In this document: in pieces, positions 47,760 to 59,342 of the stretch
How positions within the stretch are numbered: the first letter of the stretch is position 1
Layout of the letters: every line of letters begins with the position of its first letter
Source of the DNA: Tachypleus tridentatus
Taxonomy: Eukaryota; Arthropoda; Merostomata; Xiphosura; Limulidae
NCBI RefSeq assembly: GCF_004210375.1
Contig: NC_134833.1
Location: 24,742,063 to 24,806,062, forward strand
Direction of reading: 5' to 3'
DNA: 64,000 nt
The notes under the pieces: generated by a model
Told to the model about the DNA's origin: nothing
Seen by the model: only the letters and a program-made list of their open reading frames with translations
The model's database searches: none
Program-made: the position numbers and the translations under genes

Positions 47760-48120
47760 TTAATGTATTTCTTTAGGGACCAGACGGTACTTTCATGCCT
47801 TGATCTACCAGGTGCCTTTTATGGAGGGAGATGCAACGTGACAAGAGCTTTATGAAATATTTAGTGCAACGGAAAACAATTTTAAGATCAAGGAATTGAT
47901 ATAGGATATTACGAATACTCGGGACGATATACACTCGTTGCCTTTGATCTTATACCCCATCTATTTTCCTAAGGTTATTACTTTAACTTGGTGAAATATG
48001 GAAATATGCAAATTGAAATACGTTTTGGTAATGCCTTACCCAATACTATAAATGTTCTAAGATATGCAGAATTTCATTCAATTTTAGAAGTCTGTAAGCC
48101 TAGAAACATTGTATCCGATA
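47760..48120 (+). pseudogene. F54H12.2-like (Polinton/Maverick-lineage) protein fragment
   Basis: The plus strand shows, in nearly one frame, segments YSGRYTLVAFDL, YYFNLVKYGNMQIEIRFG and INVLRYAEF. Their order and wording match the C-terminal part of F54H12.2-like proteins as I remember them, probably capsid-type proteins of Maverick/Polinton transposons. In-frame stops show it is dead. It lies about 750 bp upstream of the plus-strand LINE, and a related piece lies upstream of the minus-strand LINE. Confidence 0.55.
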
Positions 48121-49028
48121 TCTAAAAGCTATGAATCCATTAGAAATATATTTCAAACTTTCATAACATTTATATGCATAAAAAAGTTTGAGGGCATACA
48201 TTCACCAGTGATTACCAACCTAACCATGGAGAAAAATAGTTATAATCGTCAACCTGGATCTGAGTTCATAAAGCCAGTAGTCACTACATGGTTTATGTTT
48301 ACTTTCGATGAAATCAAAAAGTAAAATATGTTAACCCATCAGGATAACCTCCATATAATCTAAAATAAAAAAATCTTCGTGAAGAAGAACTGTGAAAGGT
48401 GAACTTACAACCAAGCCGTACTGCAGTTCTCAGAGTATGGACAATATTGTATATACTATGTTTATTATCGTGGTCGACGCGTCGAAACGGAAACCCCCTG
48501 TCTAAATTTGGATCCCACAGATATAATAATGATATATTTGTTCATGATTTTCTTGTGAAACGTTGTCAAGTGAATACGTCCTCGATAACTGGTTTTTAAA
48601 CATTAGTGTTAACAATAGACAACTGGTATTTGGTACTGAATACTTATTGTCAGACCATAATTATCAATACAGTGGTTAAGACCAATGTAGGAGATGAGTG
48701 TTTCCAGCTGTTACATATGTTGAGTGCAATGTGTGTTTGATTTGGGAACTTGAGACTGCCATATACTTTTAAGATAACTAGTGATGAACATATGCAATTT
48801 ATATGTAGCGTTTGTAGGTTGGAGGAGAAGTTAGAGGCCATCCTAATAAAGTTGAGGCAATAGATAGAGAGAAATGACAGCAGGATTTTAGAAGTTTACA
48901 TTTTTGCATGCAAGAAATAATTCAACTAACAGTAATTTTCAGGAAGGCAAAACAAACAGAATCAGAGTAAAACGTAATGAAGTCAGTTACAATGTGCCTA
49001 TTATGTTGACTCTGAGGATGAGGAACTA

Positions 49029-49235
49029 TTGAATGGAAAAAAAAAATCAAAGGAAGGTATAGTTATAGGTGATTCTTTGAATAGACATATGTGTGCAATA
49101 ACCAGTGTGTTAAGGAAGGAGAAGAGAGTAAGATTATGCTACCCAGTGACACACATGGAGGATATAAGTGACAGATTAGACAATGTAATTAAGATGACTT
49201 GCAGAGATGCACTTAGTTATAGAATCATTTACTGA
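49029..49235 (+). pseudogene. CR1-like LINE ORF1 fragment with GDSL/SGNH esterase motif
   Basis: Open frame with KEGIVIGDSLNRHMCAI and CYPVTHMEDISDRLDNVI. GDS is the nucleophile block of SGNH hydrolases found in ORF1 of CR1 LINEs. The frame breaks before the later catalytic blocks, which continue in other frames to about 49460. Confidence 0.7.
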
Positions 49236-50157
49236 AAAAGGCCATAAGTTAGTTTTATCATAGATACTGCCAAAAATTAATTGTAGTGATGAAGTTATAA
49301 ATATGTCACTAGGGTTAAGTGATAGATTTAAGGATAAGCAGATATTCTAGTTGACTTGTGGGATCAGTTCAGCGGTTACAGGGAGATTTATTGTAATGGA
49401 TGATTTACATAGGGTAGGGGTGGCTTGCTTGCTAGGATTATTAACTCATCTGTAAGAGAACATTTAAACTAAGTCTAAACAATATTAAGGATCAGGAAAA
49501 CTAAATGCAAAACGAATAAGAGGCAAAGAAATGTTTTAGATACGTAATAAGCATAGAATGAGTAATAAGGATAAGTTTAATTGTTACTGTTGTAATACTA
49601 GAAGCAAAAGAAATGAAAAAGATAACTTAGACCACTGGCAGAAATGAACGATTTTTTATATTGAAACATAAGTAACCATAGATGATTTTGATATAGAGGT
49701 TGTTTTAAGTAGAGGTTTTGGCTATTTAATAGGGATGGAATATTAAAGATGTAGGAAAAGAGTGACTGTGTATGCAAAATGGAAGATACATCCTGTTGTA
49801 ATTGAAAATATCAAAAATAATAATATAAAGATTAAATTCATTACGGTCTGTATCAGTGGATAAATAGGGAAAAGCTATTTAGTGGAAATTCCTTAGAGAC
49901 CATCAAGTGGTGCTGATGTAATTAGTGAGAATCTCTACAATGCGATTAAGATTTAAGTTGTTAATGAAGTAATAATTTTGGACAATTCTAATTTTAGGCA
50001 TATATTTTGGGAACTGCTAGAGTCAAACCATGAAGATAAATGTTTTGGAATCTTTTCAGGATTACTTTATTTACTAAATAGTCAAGGCACCTATCAGAAA
50101 CAATGCTATTTTAAATTTATTGTTAATCTCAAATATAGAAATTATCAAGAATGTTGG

Positions 50158-50400
50158 GGCCCGGCATGGCCAAGCGTGTTAAGGCGTGCGACTCCTACTC
50201 CGAGGGTCGCGGGTTCGCATCCCAGTCGCGCCAAACATGCTTGCCCTATTCGTTGGTAAAAGGGTAGCCCAAGAGTTGGCGGTGGGTGGTGATGACTAGC
50301 TGCCTTCCCTCTAGTCTTACATTGCTGGATTAGAGACGGCTGGCATAGATAGTCCTCGAGTAGCTTTGTGCGAAATTTCAAAAACAAACAAATAAACACC
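50158..50400 (+). mobile_element. SINE family A in the LINE endonuclease region, internally deleted
   Basis: Flanked by AAGAATGTTGG (50147-50157) and AAGAGTGTTGG (50401-50411). Young-subfamily head GGCCCGGCATGGCCAAGCG. The stretch from CCAGCCGTGGG to CCCACT is missing, leaving CATGCTTGCCCTATTCGTTGG; the copy inside the 29746-30510 composite has the same deletion. Confidence 0.93.
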
Positions 50401-50651
50401 AAGAGTGTTGGAGCTGGAGAACATCTGGATGCAAATGATAATTGGTTTATTAGGTTCAATGTTTTCCTGCAAATAGAGATAAAGAATAAAAATATTTTGG
50501 TTACAAATTTTAAAAAAATATGTTTTGAAAGGGCGCAACAAGAATAATCTGTTGTTAATTGCTCAGATACGTTATGTAGCGATACTGAGCATGAGCAGAT
50601 GTTAAATATTTTCCTTAGAGAAGACTAAAGGTAGCTGGAGGTAAAAAAGAA

Positions 50652-50745
50652 CAAATTGCTACTACCAAGAAGTGGGAAAGTCACATTATACAGGCTGGAG
50701 GGTGAGCATGTTTAGAAGAAAAATTACGAGTATTACGCGCTAGGC
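50652..50745 (-). mobile_element. Patchwork remnant of a family A SINE in the LINE
   Basis: Short matches in correct order (GCTACTACC, AGTGGGA, CACATTATACA, GGCTGGAGGGTGAGCATG, AATTACGAGT, TTACGCGCTAGGCC) are separated by many small deletions. AAGAAAGAGTTTAAG follows. The full SINE occupies the same LINE position in the composite at 30246-30510. Confidence 0.75.
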
Positions 50746-52190
50746 CAAGAAAGAGTTTAAGAGATAAAATCAAAGAAAAGCATCATAAATTGACATTATG
50801 ACAAGATTATAGAAGATAAAAAAAATTGTGAAACAAGAAATTAGAACATCGGAAAGGATGCATGATAAAAGACTGGCTGAAATTTAAAATTAACAGTAAA
50901 GATTTCTTTAAGTACATAAAGGGTAAACAAAATGTTAGAATGCTGTTAGGATCCTTTAAGGGTATTATAGATAGCTTAGTATATCATGATTATGAGATGG
51001 CTGGGTTACTAAATTTTGTTTTCTTCGATTTTTATTTACAAATATTTAAGCAGTATTCCACGTTTTGAACAGTTGATAAATGTAAACAAGTTTGAACTAA
51101 CTTACTGAATTAATCTTGAACTGGTTAAGAAAACATTAGAAGATTAAAGAAATGACAAGACTCCTGAATCAGGTCACATTCCCCTAATGGTTTTGAGGGA
51201 GGTTAAACATTGAATAGGTGGGACATTTACTACTATTTTTTTATAAGTTCTTAAATAGTTGCAAAAACCAGAGGACTGGAAGTTAGCTAAGGTATATTCT
51301 CTTTTCCAGAGAGGTAATACAAATTGTCTTAGTGAATGTAGACCCATTAGTTTTATATCAGTTGTGGGAAAAGATTTGTAAATTCTATAAAAGAGAAAAT
51401 AAACGGGAGATGAGTATGGAAAATGAAAAATATTACATGTGTGTGTTAATAATTTTATTGTAAGTATAATTTGAATGGGAATGGCCTTATCAATATCATG
51501 AAAGAAAAGGTTTAATGATTGATCAATCTCTAAAGCCCTCTAAGTAGTGAGATGTTGCAAGTGATAGGGCAAATAAAATTTAAATTGTAGCTACAGAAAT
51601 ATTGAATATAAGTCTAAAGAGGTTATGACTTCATTGAACTTGTCACAAGTTCGGTAAGATTTAGAATAATGTGTTCAGTCTTGGGCTCTTACCTTAAAAA
51701 GGCATTAAATTGTTGGAAAGGGTTTTCACAGAAGGGTTTATAGTGCAGTATCAGAGATGGAGGGGTTGTCATACGAGGAGGTATTAAATCTTCTGAAATT
51801 GTTTTCTCTTGCTAAAAGAAGAGTTATGGTAGATCTGATTGAAATATGGTACACAAGTTTTGACAGAGTAGGAGTCCTATTCAGCTCATACAGTTTCAAT
51901 TATCCAAGAGGGTGGTTGGCCTTTGAAATGGGTTACCTTCAGATACTCTAGAAGTAAAAAATGTGCGTTTAACAAAAATTCTTTATAAGTATATGAATGA
52001 CAACGGCTGGCTATAATTCTTAAAATCATTTTAATTTAGTTTAGAGGATGGGACAGCTGAGATGGACAAATAGGTTACATGCTGTTCCAAAAAGTTATTT
52101 TAGTAGACACGTCATGTTGTGTATGACACCACCTCTCCATCTAATTCCTACATACATCTGACTGCATATTGCTCAAGAGCTGGAATTATT

Positions 52191-52608
52191 AGTTATGTCT
52201 ATTATCTTTGTTTTTTCATAACTATTACATGAAGTTAGAAGTTGCATGGGAAAACTAAAAAATATAATAACAGTTAGGTCATACAAAAAATATTTTTAAT
52301 AGACAACTGTAAACTGGAATTTATAATTTGTTGTTATGATTTCAGTACAAAAGTTTTTTGTATGCAATGTTCTATATAACCTACATTTTCTAGCGATAAT
52401 GACAAGAGTTACATATTATAAGAAATATTCATACTTTTGTTGTTTTTTTGTCTGTTTATATTGTTTTCAACAGTGATTTATCTTTAAAGCGCTGCCAACC
52501 ACGTAAGGTCTGTTGCTAAAGACAGTTACATTATTTAATTATTCTGGTTGTAGTCTCAGTAAAACTTTATACAGAAATTAAATCTCTTCTCGATTGATTC
52601 ATCTATAG
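52191..52608. other. AT-rich spacer
   Basis: Nothing recognised between the LINE end and the PDZ exon frame. Confidence 0.4.
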
Positions 52609-52961
52609 CTATTCTGCGTATAATTCTGCGGGTATGATTCCGTTTATTAACCAATAAAATTTTGTAATGTACATATAACACAGTAAAGAATACAATTTAA
52701 GTTTATTTTCCATCCGTTGTTTCTCAGTATTAATCTTTAAGTCGTAGCAAATATGCATATGTACATAGATATAATGTTTAATGATGTTGGAAGAATCAGA
52801 TGGCGAATCAACGATGGTCGATGAACTTTTTGTACATTTTAATTGTCTTTCCGTTTGGATTGAAGTAAGATAATATTTTGTTCTTTTTATTATCAGGTCG
52901 TTTACTTCTCCGATGTCTTTTTCTTTTACACTGATTCTATCCACTTCTAAAATTTCATCGC
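52609..52961 (-). CDS. PDZ-domain exon, possibly terminal
   Basis: Directly after a strong acceptor (GGTTTCTTGATGCAG, AG at 52963-52962) the minus frame reads GDEILEVDRISVKEKDIGEV, then NDLIIKRTKYYLTSI. This is the second half of a PDZ domain: the GDxILEV strand, the alpha-B helix and the last beta strand. PDZ domains bind C-terminal peptides in scaffolding proteins. Spacing to the domain end matches PAR-6-type PDZ domains as I remember them, but sequence identity is modest. The frame then stays open through a Ser-rich tail (KSSSTIVDSPSDSS) to a stop at 52609, so this may be the last exon; the more Ile/Tyr-rich end could be intron. Earlier exons would lie across the assembly gap. Confidence 0.55.
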
Positions 52962-53409
52962 CTGCATCAAGAAACCAGAGAGCAAAATCAATGTTTCACA
53001 GTCTCTCATCCGGGTTACAAATATTCCTGAAACCAACAAAACAATATACATATATCAATAGTGAAATATCTCTAGTGAATTTGCATTGTTATTGCGTTTT
53101 ACCTACCCAACTAAAATTCATCCACTAATATCTAACTTGTTTGTTCGACTGTGTTAGTGAGATTAGGCACGAATAAGAAATAGCTTAAAATATTATCCAT
53201 AGAGAAAAACAAAACATGAAAAATTAAATTGCGTTTTTCTACAGTTAGGATTTCCTAAACTAACAGTTAAATGTTTTTTAATAAATTAATCATTTATCAA
53301 TTATACAGGGAATGTGTATTCAACTATTTATTGGCAGAAAAAACAAGTAATAATGCATTGTGGCTTAACGCAACATCACGTAAATTAAAACTTGCGGAAC
53401 AGCGAATTT

Positions 53410-53909
53410 NNNNNNNNNNNNNNNNNNNNNNNNNNNNNNNNNNNNNNNNNNNNNNNNNNNNNNNNNNNNNNNNNNNNNNNNNNNNNNNNNNNNNNNNNNN
53501 NNNNNNNNNNNNNNNNNNNNNNNNNNNNNNNNNNNNNNNNNNNNNNNNNNNNNNNNNNNNNNNNNNNNNNNNNNNNNNNNNNNNNNNNNNNNNNNNNNNN
53601 NNNNNNNNNNNNNNNNNNNNNNNNNNNNNNNNNNNNNNNNNNNNNNNNNNNNNNNNNNNNNNNNNNNNNNNNNNNNNNNNNNNNNNNNNNNNNNNNNNNN
53701 NNNNNNNNNNNNNNNNNNNNNNNNNNNNNNNNNNNNNNNNNNNNNNNNNNNNNNNNNNNNNNNNNNNNNNNNNNNNNNNNNNNNNNNNNNNNNNNNNNNN
53801 NNNNNNNNNNNNNNNNNNNNNNNNNNNNNNNNNNNNNNNNNNNNNNNNNNNNNNNNNNNNNNNNNNNNNNNNNNNNNNNNNNNNNNNNNNNNNNNNNNNN
53901 NNNNNNNNN
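53410..53909. other. Assembly gap, exactly 500 N
   Basis: A round-number run of N, the usual scaffolding placeholder, so the true distance and even adjacency are unknown. Open frames drawn across it are artefacts. Confidence 0.98.
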
Positions 53910-56442
53910 TTTTCCTTAATTTAACATTCTTTTGAAACAAGTGAATTACCAGCAATTCACATATGTTTAACAGTTGTAGATAAATAGTGTTTTTCAAATG
54001 TATGTGTATATGTTTATGGAGATCTTTATGAAGTAGTGACTTGTGTATAACGTTATCACAATAACATAAAAAGTAATATTTTCCAACACACTAGAACTAT
54101 ATATCTTTTCCCCATTTTTAATGTATTTGTTAAAGAAGAATATACAAGATACTCAGAAGCTGATTAATAGCTGTCTTGATACTTTTTACCCTGAAACAAA
54201 TTCAAGTATGTATGTTGCTTTTGACATGTGACCATTTTTGTCACAACTGATGTAATCAGACTTAACTATTCATTTACTATTTTGTTTTTTGTTTGCACAT
54301 TTTTTTTCTTCTTACAAACTGAATCAACTTTAAATTTATAATTATAGTGCTTATAAACATTTAGAGGTTTCTCTAAACATTAAAATAAAAAGTTATGATT
54401 ATATTACCATCCTGGTCTTAACAGTGTACTTTTGTATTTAGAAATGTGTGTTCAAAATTATAGCCACTTGTATGTTGATTTAAAGCTTCTAAAATTGTAA
54501 AAAAGGATTTTATTATACCAGTTTTAATTGATTATTTCAGCATTTAGTTCTGTTATGAATTCAAATTTATCATAATTTGGCTGTTATTAGTTACATAGAG
54601 TGAATCTGTGTCAAGATTTTGAAGTATATTCATGAATCAAGTTATGTTTTCCAAACTCTGGCATTAGATACATGACATTTGGAATGTGTACCACACAATT
54701 TAAAACTAGGCTTTTGGATAGTGTGGCAAGTTTAAGATCAGTTTCAAATTAGTTTTGGTACATGACTAAAGATACAGGTGTGTAGGAACAAATGTTAGAA
54801 ATATGTTCAAGTCTGTCGTTTAACTAAGTTTCAGGATTAATTAAATCTAAATTGTGAAAGATTATGATTAAAATATTCATACTTAACACTTCATATTAAG
54901 ACAGTTTGTGTTTTCAAGAGCTGTTGGAAACATGTAGATGTATTGTAATCAGTTGAACCTCCAATTTTGCATATGTTTTAAAATCTCTTTGTCTTGTAAG
55001 ATGGTGCCCGTGAGAGTACACCATAATATTTTGGTCAGTATTTGTATTCAACATAGATGCAACTCTGAAGAAACAATTACTTGCAAGTTCCCCAGTGTTT
55101 TTAGGTTTTATGCAACCTAGTACATTATTTTGAGACCAACTATTGAGTTTATAGGAATCCATAGACCCACCATACTTCCAGTGCTTTATGGTCACTTATC
55201 ACTGATGTATTTCAATAGCCTTTTACATGTCCTTTGATATTTTTCTCTTCTCCTTTCTCATATTAGGTCATATGAGAGTTCTAGCTCAAAAGCTATGATA
55301 TAGGACATTCTTATATCTATGATTAAAATTTTCATTACAAAATGAAATTCAGATAAATTCTTATCTCTATCACAGTCTCCTGTGTGAAAGATTTGTACCT
55401 TTTATACAGGAAATGTTTGTCATACTCTGCTTTCTTGGAACTCAATTTTCTCATACATGCCTTCTCACTTGAACTGAGTGATTGCCATCATATGATTATT
55501 GATTAATCGAGAACTACATTTATCAAATACATTAAAAACCAGTTGTCTATGTTCTAGTAAGTAGTTGCACAGAAAAAAAAGTTTTGGTTGTGGGATCTTG
55601 TCAGTTGTTCAAAATGAATGAATAGGTTCATCTGGATAGGTGAAATAACTGGAAATGGTAATTTTGATTAGTTTCCTGATAACTGATATGATTGAAATTT
55701 CTATTAATTGAGTGTTGGAATAATTAACAAACAGAAATAATTGGAAATAGTAATTTTGAGTTTCACTTGCTAATCAGTATAGGAGTATGAGAAAAAGATC
55801 AACAAACACAAGTAGGTCAGTAACTTTGTAGTTCATCAGGAGACTAGTTAAAATGTTTTTGTAGAAGTGTTTATTTAAAGACTATTTTCATGCTATGTTA
55901 ACTTTATAAATTCTGTTGTAATTTGTTTTGTTAAATGTTATTTCTTTATACATTTTTGAGAAAAACAAATACCTGCTCAAATGTTATCATTATTCTTACA
56001 ACATGAAAATGGTGATTTAAGATTGTTATTAGAAATAGTAGCTAATTGACAGTTTAGTTGTATATTAATCTTGATTTTATTGTGATTTCCATTAGGATAA
56101 AGTTTATGACAGCTGCCAAAATTACTTTAGTTCTGAATGGCATATTTTAAATTAATTGTTTCTGTTAAAATGTTTGAAGTTATTTTTATCAGAATTATAT
56201 AACCTATTTTCATACCTCTAGTGTCATAATAAATTATAAATTTAAATTTACCACATAATATGAAGAAAGTAGTACATGTATGTGTAATATTTCAACTTTA
56301 CAGCTTGGATGTTATGAACCTGTTAAGATTGCTTTGTCAGAATACATTTTGAAACAATTATATGGATGAAGCAGAAAAATCTTGGTTAACAAATATGTTC
56401 ATTTCTATATCTCTGTGGATTGTTATATGTTTTAATTTACAG
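53910..56442. other. Repeat-poor AT-rich DNA
   Basis: No SINE A or B, LINE or family C sequence seen. A 93-codon minus ORF (54914-55195) has no recognised domain and no convincing splice sites. Confidence 0.45.
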
Positions 56443-56642
56443 CTACTGAATATCTGGAAAAGTAAACTGTAGCATCTCCAACTCTTTTAACATGTTAATA
56501 ATTCTAGAGAAAAATTCCCCACATTTTATCATGGAAAGACTGAGTAGTAAAGATCAGAAATGTATGGAAACTGATGCTGGAGATATTACAAACCTGAATG
56601 CGACAGTTCTGTCTAGTGATAATCAAAGTATTCTGGCTTTAG
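56443..56642 (+). CDS. Candidate first coding exon of an unrecognised gene
   Basis: After an acceptor-like TTTTAATTTACAG comes a 5' untranslated stretch with an in-frame TAA. Then ATG (56531-56533, context TATCATGG) opens 37 codons, MERLSSKDQKCMETDAGD..., ending TTAG|GTAGGT, a usable phase-1 donor. Polar composition and higher GC than the flanks favour coding. No family recognised. Confidence 0.45.
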
Positions 56643-59239
56643 GTAGGTTGTTTAATTGAAAAGCACTCTTGAGATATGCTCTAGAATTTATTCTTTGATT
56701 GTATATATTGAAGTAACTTAGTAGTTTTATTACAGTTAGTTTTCCTGGAGATATCTCTCCTTTTTCACTGATATTTCCTGAATTTTCAGTATTAATCCTA
56801 TCCATCCCTGAATATCTTATTTTTTAAAAATTTCTCTGATAATTAATCCAAAATTGCATACAAAATAAAATTATAAATGTTATGATATGGTTTTAAGTTT
56901 ATTTGTCTTGATAAAATAACTCATAAAATTCCAAATTACTAATTGTAAGTTTTGATTTGGCCTCCATCAAATTTGTAATGTTTAATTATATTTTCTGTAT
57001 TCACTGATACAATTTGTCAGTAAAAACAAAGCTACAAACCTGTAAACTATGATCTATTTACATTTTTATAATATCTACCTCTTACCTTGTATTATGAAAC
57101 CTGTAAACTTTGTTGCTTCTTTTTAGTTATTAACACAAATGGTTCAAAACTGTATTTTTCATGTTGATTGCAAAAAGTGCAATATTTTCTTTTTTTGTCA
57201 TTGATTTGTAATAAAGCTTCCTTCCTCCTTTATGTGAAAAGTTTTAAAATTCACTGCTACATTTTGGGTATATTAAGGCTTTCCTTGAAATTATGGAAGT
57301 TTTAGTAGTTTTATATAAGATGGGAAAAGTATGTTGACTTCTCTGCATTATTATTTTTTGTTAAAGTAATTGTTTTTGTAGTTTATGTTTTGTGTATAAG
57401 AACTCATTCTGTTGTAACTTTATACAAAGTGGATCAGGTGAAGGTCCAGATCATGATGGAGTGTATTCCTTTTAAACACCATTTCATAAATTTGTAAAGA
57501 AGGGAGAGATAAGTTTTATTTATAAAATAAACTACCATTTGTTTACATTTGTATAGTATCTACCTCTGACCTTATATTTAAAAGATTTATAACTCATAAA
57601 AGTCACAGTATTTAAAACAAATGCTTTATACACTAGATAATGATGGAGTGTACTGAAATAGAAATTTCATTTGTTTGATCAGTTTATGATTTACAGTAAT
57701 GATAGCAATCACATTTAAATATGTTATTTCACTGAATGGTTCTTTTAACATAAATATGAAAGGTAAATATTTAGGTAAAAGTATCTGATGCTGGTAAACT
57801 AAAAGAAATAATTTTGTTATTTCAAGTTATATTGACTCTAATGCATATGGAGGCAATATATTTTGGCTTAATTTTCATGTAATGTGTTAAAATGACGTGA
57901 TTGCTAATTTGCTATGTGTTTGAGGGTCAGTGTTTTTATTGGGAATCCAAACTATAGCACTTCTAATCTCAATAGTGAAAAGGTGGAGATGAAAAGTTTC
58001 TGGTCATTTAATGTTATGAAACTATAATATGTTCTTTTTGCACTTTGGGTCTATTAGATGTATATCTTTGGAAAAACAAAATAAGATTTTATAATTTTTT
58101 CATACATTATTAAACAATATTACTTTAGCATGTGTTTTTGTTTCTCAAATTTCAATAGCTAAGTCAAAATGGTTTGTCTACAGAATGGACTAATTGTGCT
58201 CTGACAACTGTGGGCATCAAGACAGTGATTTAATGATATTTACTAGAGTAATGGCCATTTATCTTTTGACTATCATATATTTTATTAAAATTAACATTGA
58301 GTGACAGGCAATAACATAAGCTACAACTTTATTTTTTAATATTTAAAAGTAAATTTGATATATTGGGATTATAGTCTTAAGGTGCAGAAAAGTCTTAATA
58401 AATAAACAAATCAAAGAATGACTTTAATATTGTTTTAACATTTTATGTGCTTGTGGTCTGAAAACAACAATCAATTTTGTTACATCCTGTACTTGGGAAA
58501 TGGGAAGGTAAAATCTTTGTAAAATAATAAGTTACTATATTTTAAAAACTGATGTTCTTTCCATAAAAGTAATAAAATATAGTTTCAATATACAATATTC
58601 TTATAGGTTTTTGGGTTATAGAAATATATATAACAGAGCAACATAATCTGATTTATTGTGATTTCAAAGAACAAGCTTATGTGAATCGTGTTAATAAGTG
58701 AATAGTGTTCTGTTAAGCACTTCTTATCAATCACATTAAAGTGCTATTACAGCTAAAACATTCATTTATGACACAATATTTTCCAGTTTATGATGATTTT
58801 CATCCAAATTGCAGTTCATTAACATTGACAAGGTTTTGACATCTTAACAAATCATGTCTAATATTCATTGAAATTATACACAAAACTTTTGTATCAAACT
58901 AAGAAATGTTATCTAAAACATAGATTACAGGGAAGATAACTGAAGATGAAACTTCATTCTTTCAAGATTAAGCCTTCTTTGACTATGAAGAAGTCCCAGG
59001 AATTTGTGGAGGAGTCTGGAAAAGATATTTTGGTTTACTTGACAGAAGATAAATCGTTGGTATCTAGTCATGTTTTTATAATTCATGTACATTACAAGTT
59101 GTATGCGAGGTGTCATATCACTATTTTAAGATGCAAGTTTAATTAAAGGACTGCAAGTAATCATGAGATAACAGTGAAATCACTTGTTTCACATAAGAAG
59201 AGTTTGTGAACAATATTTAATTTATTAGTGTTTATTAGT
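56643..59239. other. Repeat-poor AT-rich DNA, probable intron
   Basis: Two diverged copies of a ~75-bp segment (ACATTTTTATAATATCTACC near 57060 and ACATTTGTATAGTATCTACC near 57545). The frame at 58946-59146 (+; KPSLTMKKSQEFVEESGKD) follows an ATTACAG and could be an exon with a frame break, but support is thin. Confidence 0.35.
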
Positions 59240-59342
59240 CTTCGTGCAGAGATATACAATGGGTTTCAGGCACTATCTACCTCAAGAAATGAAACTCCAG
59301 ATTTTAGCATTGCAAGTCAGTAAACATATCACTAAGCAGTGG
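59240..59342 (-). mobile_element. SINE family B, old copy
   Basis: GAAACTCCAGATTTTAGC, ATTGCAAGTCAGTAAAC and ACTAAGCAGTGG match family B in order. Confidence 0.7.

Larger units (their letters stand above)
48870..52190 (+). mobile_element. Decayed CR1-like LINE, most complete copy
   Basis: Order along the plus strand: ORF1 with an SGNH/esterase-like VIGDSLNRH (49029-49235) and ...DLHRVGVACLARII; endonuclease pieces (ADVISENLYNAI, VIILDNSNFRHIFWELL); reverse-transcriptase pieces (DKTPESGHIPLMVL, EDWKLAKV, CRPISFISVVGK near 51170-51390); and the CR1 C-terminal block (MEGLSYEEVLNLLKLFSLAKRRV at 51757). The middle of the reverse transcriptase is shortened. Two SINEs interrupt it at 50158-50400 and about 50652-50745. 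ORF1 esterase plus this C-terminal block is typical of CR1. Not mobile now. Confidence 0.82.

Noticed and set aside
50145-50541. ORFs of 74-104 codons on the minus strand
   Set aside because: Antisense of a SINE and the LINE endonuclease region.
53271-53997. Open frames of 175-217 codons across the gap
   Set aside because: They consist almost wholly of N and have no coding content.
54914-55195. 93-codon minus-strand ORF as an exon
   Set aside because: No recognisable domain, no good acceptor or donor, and within chance length for this composition; left as unsupported.
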